From assembly GCF_000147335.1 (NCBI RefSeq), contig NC_014501.1, positions 5,634,501-5,698,500 on the forward strand: a DNA stretch of 64,000 nt, read 5' to 3'. Under the pieces are notes generated by a model. The model made no database searches. It was not told the DNA's origin and saw nothing but the letters and a program-made list of their open reading frames with translations. Below are positions 51,738 through 60,138 of this stretch, piece by piece. Within the stretch, counting starts at the first letter, position 1; each line of letters opens with the position of its first letter. The stretch comes from Gloeothece verrucosa PCC 7822. GTDB lineage: Bacteria > Cyanobacteriota > Cyanobacteriia > Cyanobacteriales > Microcystaceae. Position numbers and translations under genes: made by a program.

Positions 51738-52472
51738 ATGAAACAGCTTTTTGAATATAATTTTAACAACGGATTAAACACTAAAGCCGTTCAGGTCCGT
51801 GATTGGCAAGAATTACCTCAAGCCTTGCAACTGCTTGGATTTACCCGCTCTTATTCCACCCTCGTTTTAGTCGGTGGTGCCGGAAAAATCAGCGAGTCTG
51901 ACTATGCCCTCGTGCAAAAAATCTTTCTCAGAATTTTAGCTCCTTTGGCAGAATCATTACAAATTACGGTGGTTGATGGGGGGACAGATACCGGCATTAT
52001 GCGCTTAATGGGAAAAGCGCGTGCTTCCATTGAAGGGACTTTTCCCCTACTCGGGGTAGCCGCCTACGGAACAGTGGTTACTCCAGGACTAATGACTTTC
52101 AATAGAGACGCGGCTTGTCTTGATCCTTATCATACCCATTTTGTTTTAGTTCCGGGTCATCGTTGGGGAGATGAGTCTCAATGGTTAGCTCGTATCCCTA
52201 GTATTATTTCTGAGACATCGCCTTCAGTCACTCTAGTCATTAATGGAGGGGAAATTACTTGGCACGATATTAACTTTAGTGTTAGAGAAGGCCGCCCCAC
52301 CTTGATTCTAGCCGGCAGTGGAGGAACAGCCGATCAAATCGCTGCGGCTCTACGAGAAGAACTCTGTGATGCTCCTACAGACACCTTAATTTCTTCCGGA
52401 CTGATACAGGCGATCAATATACAGCATACACACCAATTAGAGCAGAGTCTTAGAGACTGTTTTAAGCACTAA
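51738..52472 (+). CDS. SLOG-domain protein (TRPM-type, prokaryotic LSDAT)
   Basis: A 244-residue protein resembling the prokaryotic SLOG domain of TRPM-type channels (LSDAT). The Rossmann-like start STLVLVGGAGKI is followed by VVDGGTDTGIMRLMGKARA, TFPLLGVAAYGTVV and later TLILAGSGGTADQIAAAL, a typical nucleotide-binding glycine-rich layout. SLOG domains bind NAD- or ADP-ribose-derived or similar nucleotides and are often found in defence or signalling loci. Here it stands alone, without an effector domain or membrane segment. It is monocistronic. Family assignment is moderately sure, function unknown. Confidence 0.72.
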   Translation: MKQLFEYNFNNGLNTKAVQVRDWQELPQALQLLGFTRSYSTLVLVGGAGKISESDYALVQKIFLRILAPLAESLQITVVDGGTDTGIMRLMGKARASIEGTFPLLGVAAYGTVVTPGLMTFNRDAACLDPYHTHFVLVPGHRWGDESQWLARIPSIISETSPSVTLVINGGEITWHDINFSVREGRPTLILAGSGGTADQIAAALREELCDAPTDTLISSGLIQAINIQHTHQLEQSLRDCFKH

Positions 52473-52781
52473 ACTTTAGCGGCACAAAAATTGAGGTCGT
52501 CGCTTTGAGGAAGTCTCTACAACTGAGAAAAAAATTTCCTCAGTTTATAATTCTTTACAGATAGGGCTTAATCTATTTTAAGGATTTTTCAGCAGTAGGA
52601 GTCGGGAAAGATCAGATAAAATAATAGATAAGCAAAGTCTATTGTCCTGTTGAGATTATATGTTTTGAACTGCTTCTAGTTCTCTAAGCCGACAATTTAA
52701 TATTATCCTTCCGACAGTTACCCCGATTGTCGCTAGGAAGGAGCAAGGGGAAACAGTTTAAATTCATTTTTTTTAAAATCT
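52473..52781 (+). other. Intergenic region with a hairpin before the GGDEF-EAL gene
   Basis: A 309-bp interval. TCCTTCC (52706-52712) pairs with GGAAGGA (52736-52742), with inner GACA/TGTC pairs, about 40 bases before the GTG start, and could be part of the 5' leader. No T-run follows. Confidence 0.45.
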
Positions 52782-55700
52782 GTGAATAAGTCTGTCCAAC
52801 GTCTTTACCTCTTGATGGATAATCACGAGAACGAGTTGATCGATCAACTTCTCGAAACGATAAAGCAGTCGAAAACTTTTTCTCGGCCCCAATGCGCTGA
52901 TAGCTCTTATCAGTTAATGATGAGTGATTTGGCTAAAATGGCTATCCCCCAAATATCTTTGGCTTTAAAAGAAGCCCTTGAAACTAGCTCGGAGCGGCAA
53001 GAATTCGCTTCAAACTTTGAGGAAATTTTAACAATCATTGATAACTTTATTATAAAAACTGATGCTCCCGAGCAACCCCCACCCTTAAATATTATTAAAG
53101 ACTTTCTAAAAATCTGTTGTAAATTTTATCTAAAAATCATAAATTTATCCGATTTAAATGAAAAGAATAAGCCAAAATTAAAACGAAATACAAGTTGCTT
53201 TTTTGAAGCGTTGGAATTAGAGATTTATAAACAAAAATGGATTCAAAAAATAGACCCCAAAATACCGATATTTTCCGAGAAAAATTTTGCTTTATTTAAA
53301 GAAAAACAATCTCTAAAAAACCCAAAAAATATTGAGCTAAATGAAGCCGAATTACTGTTTGATAAAAATCATAAAATCATTAGCTTAAACTCACCAGCAG
53401 CAATCATTTTAACGGGAGGCAAAAATCAAGCAGAAGCCTTAATTTTTCTGCAAAAAGAGATGAAGCGAAAACTCTTGTGGTTAAAAACTCAAATCGAACA
53501 GTTTAGCCGCTCAAATCAAGAGGAAAACAAGTGTAAAATTTTCATTAAAACCCAACTAGAGCAACAAAGATTTGAGGCTAAATTTACGAGGAGAGCAGAG
53601 GGAACAGCAGTAACTTTAACTCGCTTGTTTGATCTCCCAGATAGCCAAACTAATGTTCAACAGCTTGAAAAAAGATTAAAACCCGAAGTGACCCCCAAAG
53701 ATAACCCTCATAACCCACCCTCAGAAAATCGTATAAGCATTAAAGAATTTGCGATAACTTCGTCAATTAGTGCTATAGCTATAGGAGATTTACAAGGAAA
53801 TTTAACTTATGTTAATCAAGCCTTTTTGGAAATGTGGAGATATGACAACGATGACGAAGTTTTAGGAAAACCTTTTTTGAACTTTTGGCAAATTGACCAA
53901 CAAGGGGAAACCTTAATACAAACTATCCGCACTCGTGGTCAATGGATAGGAGAATTGATAGCAAAAAAGAAAGATAAAAGTTTATTTAAAGCTCAAGTAT
54001 CAGCAAATCTTGTCAAAAATGAGGCTAATATCGCTATTTATATCATGATCTCAGTGATGGACGTTAGCCAACAACAAGGAACAGAAGAATCATTACAAAA
54101 ACTGCTAAGACTTTATACAAATTTAACTCAAGCCGCCCCGGTAGGAATTTTTCGGGCTGATGAAAGCGGCAAATGGCTTTATGCTAACGAAAAAGCCCTG
54201 TTAATCAGTGGAATTAGCTTAGATAAAGCAATTGGCATGGGATGGGCCAACTATGTACACAATGATGATCGAGCCAGAGTTTTCAATGAATGGATTAAAT
54301 CGATACAAACTCAAACCTCATGGCGGACAGAATATCGTTATAGACACTCAGACGGTAATAATACCTGGGTTTTAGTACAAGCGATTCCTGAAATGGATGA
54401 ACAGGGAAAAATCGTCGGCTACCTAGGCACATTAACAGATATTACAGAACGAAAAAATGCCGAAGAAGCCACCAACAAAATTAATGCTCAAATGCAGGCA
54501 ATTTTTGATGCTTTTCCCGATATTTTATTTCGCATCGACCAACAAGGAACCATTCTAGATTATAAAACTCAAGACCATCACTCTTTATATTGTTCTCCTC
54601 AAGAGTTTATCGGCAGAACTGTTCAAGAAGTCTTACCGGAATCAGTGGGAAATTTACTGTATGAAGGAGTGCAAAAAGCCTTAGTCAGTGGAGAAATCGT
54701 CAGCATAGAATATTTTCTCATCATTGCCTTACAGAAACGATTTTTTGATGCTCGTATCGTTCGATTGAGTCCTGTAGAAACCATTGCCGTTGTTCGAGAC
54801 ATTAGTGACCGCAAACAAACTGAACTGGCTTTAAGAGAAAGTGAAGAACGACTAAAAACCATTATCTCAACCAATCCTAATGGGCTATTGATTTTAGATT
54901 TACAAGGCAAAGTTCTTTTTGTGAATCCAGCCGCAGAAATTCTTTTTGGCAGAAAACAAGAAGATTTGATGGGGCAAATTTTAGGAATTCCTATTATTGT
55001 CAATAATTACAGTGAAATAGAAATTCTCCAGCCGAGCGGGAAATTAATTATAGTCAGAATGCGATTAGTAAAAATTATTTGGCAAGAAAAAAACGCTTTT
55101 CTCGCTTCTTTAGTCGATGTGACAGATATTCAGCAGGCACAAGAACAATTAAAAATTCTTTATCAAGCAACCGAACAAAGTCCTGTCTCAGTAGTCATCA
55201 CTGATGCAGAAGGAACTATAGAATATGTCAATCCCAAATTTGAGAAAATCACCGGATACCAACGAGCAGAAGTAATCGGGCAAAACCCACGTATCCTTAA
55301 GTCCGGTGAAACCACGACGGAAGAATATAAACAAATTTGGAAAACCATTACATCAGGGCAAGAATGGCATGGAGAATTTCACAATAAAAAAAAGAATGGA
55401 GAGCTATTTTGGGAAGCGGCTTCTATTTCACCGATCAAAAATGCAGAAGGAATTATCACCCATTTTGTAGCAGTAAAAGAAGATATTACCGAACGCAAAG
55501 CGCAACAAACCACTCTCACTTATCAAGCTAACTATGATGCTCTAACCGGCTTACCAAACCGTTTTCTAGCCATAGATAGACTGAAACAGGCAATTTTGCA
55601 AGCCGACCGTCAAAAAAAACGAGTAGCGGTCATGTTTATCGATTTAGACCACTTTAAAGATGTCAACGATACCCTAGGTCATGAATATGGCGACTTACTG

Positions 55701-56843
55701 CTGCAAAAAGTTTCTCAACGTCTCAAGCAGTGTTTACGAAAAAGTGATACAGTAGCTCGATTAGGCGGAGATGAATTTTTAATTATTCTTCCCAATTTAC
55801 GAGAAACCCATCATTGTAAACTCATTGCTAGTAAAATTCTTTCTAGCTTAGAAAAACCTTTTAACCTATTAACAGAAGAAGCTTTTATTTCTGCAAGTAT
55901 TGGCATTACTCTCTATCCGGATGATGGAAACGATGTTAGTGTGCTGATGCGGAATGCAGATGCTGCCATGTATTTAGGCAAAAGAGGAGGACGCAATGAT
56001 TTTAAATTCTATACGATGGGTATGAATGAAGAAGCGCAATCTCGCCTGCGGATAGAAAAATTACTGCGTTATGCTCTCAAAAAAAATGAATTTTACCTCG
56101 TTTATCAACCCATCATTGACTTAAGGTTCCAGACAGTCATTGGCGCAGAAGCTTTACTGCGTTGGAATAATCCCGAACTCGGCCGAGTTAGTCCTGATCA
56201 ATTCATTTCTATTGCCGAAGAAACCGGGTTAATCAGTGAATTAGGAGCGTGGGTGATCTCTCAAGCTTGTCAAGAAGTGGTGAACTGGCAGACACAAGGA
56301 TCACCCATCTGGGTAGCGGTTAATCTTTCTCCTCGTCAATTTAGAGAGTCAAAACTTCTAGAAATCATCAGCAATGCTATCACGCTCAATGGCATTACTA
56401 ATCATTATTTAGAGCTAGAAATAACCGAAAAATTGCTCTTAGAAGATTTTCCGGGCTCTAAAGGCATCATTGAGCAATTGCATGAGATGGATTTTCGTCT
56501 CTCAATCGATGATTTTGGGACGGGATATTCCGCTTTAAGTTATCTGATCAAATTTCCGTTTAATCGCTTGAAAATTGACCGTTCATTTATCGCTGATATC
56601 CCCCACAATCAAGAAGTATTGGCATTAGTAAAAACCATTATTGCTATGGGACATGGGCTAAAATTGCAAGTAATAGCAGAAGGTGTAGAAACCACTGAGC
56701 AAGCAAATATCCTTGAAGCTGAAGGGTGTGATTATGCACAAGGTTACTTTTTTAGTCGCCCCTTACTGAGTGAAGAGTTCCGCCGCTATTTACAATCCCA
56801 TCAAAATCCTCAAGCGGCAATTAACCCTATTGATGATCAGTAA
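52782..56843 (+). CDS. Multi-PAS diguanylate cyclase/phosphodiesterase (GGDEF-EAL)
   Basis: A 1353-residue signalling protein. The N-terminal region (1-320) is helical and unassigned; it resembles RsbRD-type sensor regions in its first 110 residues. About five PAS-type sensor domains follow (about 330-910; for example YVNQAFLEMWRYD, WLYANEKALLISG, YVNPKFEKITGYQ). The GGDEF domain is complete (YDALTGLPNR, FIDLDHFK, RLGGDEFL; GGDEF at 995-999) and so is the EAL domain (EALLRW at 1123, DDFGTGYSAL at 1243, AEGVETTEQ). Both cyclic-di-GMP synthesis and hydrolysis may be catalysed. No membrane helix is evident. A GTG start at 52782 opens the frame. Signal ligands are unknown. Confidence 0.92.
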   Translation: MNKSVQRLYLLMDNHENELIDQLLETIKQSKTFSRPQCADSSYQLMMSDLAKMAIPQISLALKEALETSSERQEFASNFEEILTIIDNFIIKTDAPEQPPPLNIIKDFLKICCKFYLKIINLSDLNEKNKPKLKRNTSCFFEALELEIYKQKWIQKIDPKIPIFSEKNFALFKEKQSLKNPKNIELNEAELLFDKNHKIISLNSPAAIILTGGKNQAEALIFLQKEMKRKLLWLKTQIEQFSRSNQEENKCKIFIKTQLEQQRFEAKFTRRAEGTAVTLTRLFDLPDSQTNVQQLEKRLKPEVTPKDNPHNPPSENRISIKEFAITSSISAIAIGDLQGNLTYVNQAFLEMWRYDNDDEVLGKPFLNFWQIDQQGETLIQTIRTRGQWIGELIAKKKDKSLFKAQVSANLVKNEANIAIYIMISVMDVSQQQGTEESLQKLLRLYTNLTQAAPVGIFRADESGKWLYANEKALLISGISLDKAIGMGWANYVHNDDRARVFNEWIKSIQTQTSWRTEYRYRHSDGNNTWVLVQAIPEMDEQGKIVGYLGTLTDITERKNAEEATNKINAQMQAIFDAFPDILFRIDQQGTILDYKTQDHHSLYCSPQEFIGRTVQEVLPESVGNLLYEGVQKALVSGEIVSIEYFLIIALQKRFFDARIVRLSPVETIAVVRDISDRKQTELALRESEERLKTIISTNPNGLLILDLQGKVLFVNPAAEILFGRKQEDLMGQILGIPIIVNNYSEIEILQPSGKLIIVRMRLVKIIWQEKNAFLASLVDVTDIQQAQEQLKILYQATEQSPVSVVITDAEGTIEYVNPKFEKITGYQRAEVIGQNPRILKSGETTTEEYKQIWKTITSGQEWHGEFHNKKKNGELFWEAASISPIKNAEGIITHFVAVKEDITERKAQQTTLTYQANYDALTGLPNRFLAIDRLKQAILQADRQKKRVAVMFIDLDHFKDVNDTLGHEYGDLLLQKVSQRLKQCLRKSDTVARLGGDEFLIILPNLRETHHCKLIASKILSSLEKPFNLLTEEAFISASIGITLYPDDGNDVSVLMRNADAAMYLGKRGGRNDFKFYTMGMNEEAQSRLRIEKLLRYALKKNEFYLVYQPIIDLRFQTVIGAEALLRWNNPELGRVSPDQFISIAEETGLISELGAWVISQACQEVVNWQTQGSPIWVAVNLSPRQFRESKLLEIISNAITLNGITNHYLELEITEKLLLEDFPGSKGIIEQLHEMDFRLSIDDFGTGYSALSYLIKFPFNRLKIDRSFIADIPHNQEVLALVKTIIAMGHGLKLQVIAEGVETTEQANILEAEGCDYAQGYFFSRPLLSEEFRRYLQSHQNPQAAINPIDDQ

Positions 56844-56900
56844 TAAGGACATTATTTGATAGTATTAAAAATAATTCAGAAAGTTTTTATTCATAAAAAT

Positions 56901-57800
56901 ATGGGAGAAACTGTATCAGGAAAACAACTAAGTCAATGGCAAAACTGGGCAAAAAAAGAATCTATTGCCTCAAAAATATCCCCCAATGAAGTTGATTGGT
57001 TACTTCAAGAAGTGGCAGAATTAACCCATTTAGAACTGCGCTTAGAAACCTTTAAGAATAGGTCAAAAATTCCCCTCAAACAGTCTCTATCCGAGTTAAC
57101 CGATTTATGGCAACAACGCTTAACCTGTCGTTTACCCGTTCAGTATTTAGTCGGTGTTACACCTTGGCGTAAATTTAAAATTAAAGTTTCTCCAGATGTC
57201 CTCATTCCTCGCCCAGAAACCGAATATATTATCGATATCGTGCTGAAAGCTATCCCAGAAAGCCCCCTTTTCGATATTGCATCAGGAAATTGGGTAGATT
57301 TAGGTACCGGTAGCGGCGCGATCGCTCTGGGACTCGCCGATATCTTGACAAATGCAACAATTTATGCAGTAGATCGGAGTAGGGGAGCTTTAGACATTGC
57401 CGAAGACAATGCCATCGAGTGGGGTTTTGCCGAGAGAATTCATTTTAAACAAGGTTTTTGGTGGACACCGTTAGAATTTTTAAGGGGACAAGTGAACGGG
57501 ATGGTGTCTAACCCGCCTTATATTCCCACAGAGTTAATTGCGACTCTCGACCCTGAAGTGGCTTATCATGAGCCTCATATAGCTTTAGATGGGGGTGAAG
57601 GGGGTTTAGAGTCTATTCGTTATTTAATTGAAAGTTCGCCGCCATATTTACGTTCTGGCGGCATTTGGTTAATTGAAATGATGGCCGGACAAGCGGAGCA
57701 AGTCGCTCAATTATTAGCGTGTCAAGGAAGTTATCAAAACATTCAAATTTTCCCAGACTTTGCCGGTATTGAGCGCTTTGCTTTAGCTTACCGGCGTTAG
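56901..57800 (+). CDS. prmC: PrmC/HemK, release factor glutamine methyltransferase
   Basis: PrmC (about 299 aa from the ATG at 56901) N5-methylates the GGQ glutamine of class 1 release factors with S-adenosylmethionine, improving translation termination. The AdoMet-binding loop VDLGTGSGAIALGLA and the substrate-binding NPPYIP motif are both visible, as is IPRPETEYI. The longer frame starting at a TTG at 56856 adds 15 residues that do not match the family. The stop is 6 bp from the stop of the converging SDR-CIA30 gene. The assignment is confident. Confidence 0.92.
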   Translation: MGETVSGKQLSQWQNWAKKESIASKISPNEVDWLLQEVAELTHLELRLETFKNRSKIPLKQSLSELTDLWQQRLTCRLPVQYLVGVTPWRKFKIKVSPDVLIPRPETEYIIDIVLKAIPESPLFDIASGNWVDLGTGSGAIALGLADILTNATIYAVDRSRGALDIAEDNAIEWGFAERIHFKQGFWWTPLEFLRGQVNGMVSNPPYIPTELIATLDPEVAYHEPHIALDGGEGGLESIRYLIESSPPYLRSGGIWLIEMMAGQAEQVAQLLACQGSYQNIQIFPDFAGIERFALAYRR

Positions 57801-57806
57801 TGCTAT

Positions 57807-59306
57807 TTAACTTAAATCACGATTAATCTGAGCAAACAAATCTGGCCAATTAATAGAAGCCGCTTGTTGTTCCTCTTCTCTCACTTCAAAAGTCTTATGA
57901 CAGGCATTAGGAAGTTCTAAAGCTTCCACACATAACTCGGCGATGGCTTCCCGACTCACTTGACCTTTTATATTATCCCCTTGAGCAAACATTAAAACTT
58001 TATCTGCGGGTTTTTCGGTTAAAGCACAGGGGCGAACAATGGTATAAGCTAACCCACTTGAACGCACAACCTCCTCTCCTCGAAACTTCCAAGTCAAAAT
58101 ACCCCCTAATTGATCATTCATCCGCACCGCCGGCGGTTCTTCTTCTAAATTAATCCCAGGACGACCCGGACGAGTTACTCCGGCCGAACTAATCATGATA
58201 AATTGGGGTTTAGGTTTACCGCCATAAGCCTTGATTGACTCAATTTCTATGCCAAACAATCCCGGCGAAAATTTAGGATTGAGTCCCCCATTATATTCAA
58301 ACTTACTCAGCATCAACTGCATGGAATAAACTTTACTCGCATCAAAAGCGCCGGCTTCGGGAACCGTTTTAGCCCGAAAAACCGGAATTAAATCGGCAAA
58401 AGGAATCTGTATAGTTTGGGTAAAGTTATAAATCGTATCAAAAGAATAACAGTAACCTATACCATCCCATTTCCCCTCACAACGAATAATAAATTTATAA
58501 CGTTTACCATCTCCTTGAACCCTCAGTTCAATTCCTTCGTATTCAGATAAATCCAAAGGCGGCTCTAAATTGCGGGTCCGCACAGAAGCAAAGCCCCCGT
58601 TATTATCTGTTGACACATTCCCTGAAAAAACTGCTCGTTTTGAGTCGAGTCGCAAAGAACTTTGGCTGACTCCTCCCATCACCACATCATCCACCGCTCC
58701 CCATGTTTCTTTTAACTCAGTGCTGGGCTTAGTGAAATCAAAAAGGGTTCTTTCTGGAAGTTTAAATTTTAAATATTTTTGCGCCGCTTCTATTAGATTT
58801 TTAATGCCTTGATACTCCACCATCTCGGGGCTATCTACCACTTCAGGTAGATAAAATTTTATTCCCTGATAATACTTTTCTCTGCTAGGCGTATCTCCTT
58901 CTACCGGTTGTACCCGCACTCCTGTACAACAAATTATCGCCGCTACATTTTCCATTAACTTTGGGGTTAAGGTTTCTTTAAGAGTCAGGTCGGCTTCAAA
59001 CAGTTCTACTTTATCCCCTAATATTTCCCTCGCTTTTTGACTATCCCTGACTAAAGCACGTACAGGATATTTATTGTCTAATAAACGACGAACCACGCGC
59101 TTACCAACTCCGCCTGTTGCCCCGGCTACCAAAATTGTTCCCATATTCTTTTTCCCCAAATTTACAGTTTGAGTTTGTTGATGACCTCTAAACAGTCGTT
59201 GCCAGCAACTGAAAAAAGGAATAACTTCAAAATAATTTAACGTTTCAAAAAATCGTCCGGCATCCCATCGAGGGGGATTTTTTTGATTCATTGTCATCTG
59301 CTCCAT
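57807..59306 (-). CDS. SDR-CIA30 fusion, HCF173-like
   Basis: A 499-residue protein in which a CIA30 domain (about residues 185-365: LFDFTKPSTELKETWGAVDDVVMGG, FASVRTRNLEPP, YKFIIRCEGKWDG) is inserted inside an NAD(P)-binding SDR fold (ILVAGATGGVGKRVVRRLLD at about 57-76; later FIMISSAGVTRPGRP and YTIVRPCALTE). This is the architecture of plant HCF173, which promotes psbA mRNA translation and D1 synthesis. By homology the cyanobacterial protein may act in photosystem II assembly or mRNA binding; that is inference. The active-site YxxxK of true SDRs is not obvious. Start may be any of three nearby ATGs. Confidence 0.88.
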   Translation of the reverse strand: MEQMTMNQKNPPRWDAGRFFETLNYFEVIPFFSCWQRLFRGHQQTQTVNLGKKNMGTILVAGATGGVGKRVVRRLLDNKYPVRALVRDSQKAREILGDKVELFEADLTLKETLTPKLMENVAAIICCTGVRVQPVEGDTPSREKYYQGIKFYLPEVVDSPEMVEYQGIKNLIEAAQKYLKFKLPERTLFDFTKPSTELKETWGAVDDVVMGGVSQSSLRLDSKRAVFSGNVSTDNNGGFASVRTRNLEPPLDLSEYEGIELRVQGDGKRYKFIIRCEGKWDGIGYCYSFDTIYNFTQTIQIPFADLIPVFRAKTVPEAGAFDASKVYSMQLMLSKFEYNGGLNPKFSPGLFGIEIESIKAYGGKPKPQFIMISSAGVTRPGRPGINLEEEPPAVRMNDQLGGILTWKFRGEEVVRSSGLAYTIVRPCALTEKPADKVLMFAQGDNIKGQVSREAIAELCVEALELPNACHKTFEVREEEQQAASINWPDLFAQINRDLS

Positions 59307-59519
59307 ATTTTTTCTATTCTAACTTTGCAGTTTGTAACATTTTTTCCATAAGGCATGGTCAGAAATCTCTAAACCTGTGTTAGGTTATTAATAAATAAGA
59401 GTTAGGTTCAGTTGCGGCAATTGTTTCTAATCTTGATGGATTTCATCGCTAGGTTATAGGCTGGCTGTTGTTTCTGACATGGCTCTACTGCATTGTGATT
59501 TGATTTTTGGAGATAATCC

Positions 59520-59849
59520 ATGGCGATTTACGTTGGTAATTTACACTACGAGGTAGAAGAAGGGGAATTACGTGAGGTTTTTGCGGAATATGGTACAGTG
59601 AGGCGAGTTTATTTACCTGAAGACCGAGAAACGGGGAAAAAACGGGGTTTTGGCTTTGTAGAAATGTCGACAGATGATGAAGAAGACAAAGCAATCGAAA
59701 CCTTAGACGGTGCTGAATGGATGGGTCGTCAGCTAAAAGTCAACAAAGCTAGACCTCGGGAAAATGACAACAGGGACAGTAATCGTGGATCAGGTGGCGG
59801 CTATCGCAAAAATAATAATTTTTCTCGTCGTGGTGGCGGCGACTATTAA
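59520..59849 (+). CDS. RNA-binding protein with RRM domain and Gly-rich tail
   Basis: A 109-residue RNA-binding protein of the cyanobacterial Rbp type. RNP2 is IYVGNL (residues 3-8) and RNP1 is KRGFGFVEM (about 41-49). The domain ends near residue 82 and a Gly/Arg/Asn-rich tail follows. Such proteins are often cold-induced in cyanobacteria and act as RNA chaperones. GGAGA lies six bases before the ATG. The long 5' leader (about 59370-59519) and overlapping hairpins downstream (59954-59995) may contribute to regulation. The tail is short compared with plant GRPs. Confidence 0.95.
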   Translation: MAIYVGNLHYEVEEGELREVFAEYGTVRRVYLPEDRETGKKRGFGFVEMSTDDEEDKAIETLDGAEWMGRQLKVNKARPRENDNRDSNRGSGGGYRKNNNFSRRGGGDY

Positions 59850-59953
59850 TTCTAATAGAAGTGAGAGATTAGATTTGGGATTAGTTTAATGTCGGGTTTC
59901 TTGCCTATTCTTTTTCCAGCAATTAATTAATCTAACACTAACTGTATTATGTG

Positions 59954-59995
59954 CCGCTATTCCTCTTCACTCGGGGAAAATAGCGGTAATTCCCC
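59954..59995 (+). promoter_or_regulatory. Two overlapping, mutually exclusive hairpins downstream of the RRM gene
   Basis: CCGCTATT (59954-59961) pairs with AATAGCGG (59979-59986). GGGGAA (59973-59978) pairs with TTCCCC (59990-59995). The stems share the loop region, so only one can form at a time. No long T-run follows. This could be a 3' UTR switch or attenuator; function is inferred. Confidence 0.4.
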
Positions 59996-60017
59996 TTAAA
60001 AACTTTCTCAGGCAAAA

Positions 60018-60102
60018 TTAGGAGTTACGCACTCCTAATTAAAAACAATGATTTTATGTCATCTCAAACCCTACTGATTTCATTACAGTGCGTAAGTCCT
60101 AA
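60018..60102. repeat. Small inverted-repeat element (MITE-like), 85 bp
   Basis: Terminal inverted repeats TTAGGAGTTACGCACT (60018-60033) and AGTGCGTAAGTCCTAA (60087-60102) match at 15 of 16 positions when folded. The left end also forms its own perfect 10-bp hairpin (AATTAGGAGT with ACTCCTAATT). No ORF is inside. The end sequence is of the TTAGGACTTACGCAC kind typical of transposon-derived repeats in cyanobacteria. Confidence 0.7.
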
Positions 60103-60138
60103 AAATTTAAACCTCACTCAGGGAGGACGGGGTTTTAT

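Noticed and set aside
54623..55003. Minus-strand 126-codon frame inside the GGDEF-EAL gene
   Set aside because: It is antisense to a conserved PAS region and shows low-complexity Ser/Arg/Lys composition typical of shadow frames.
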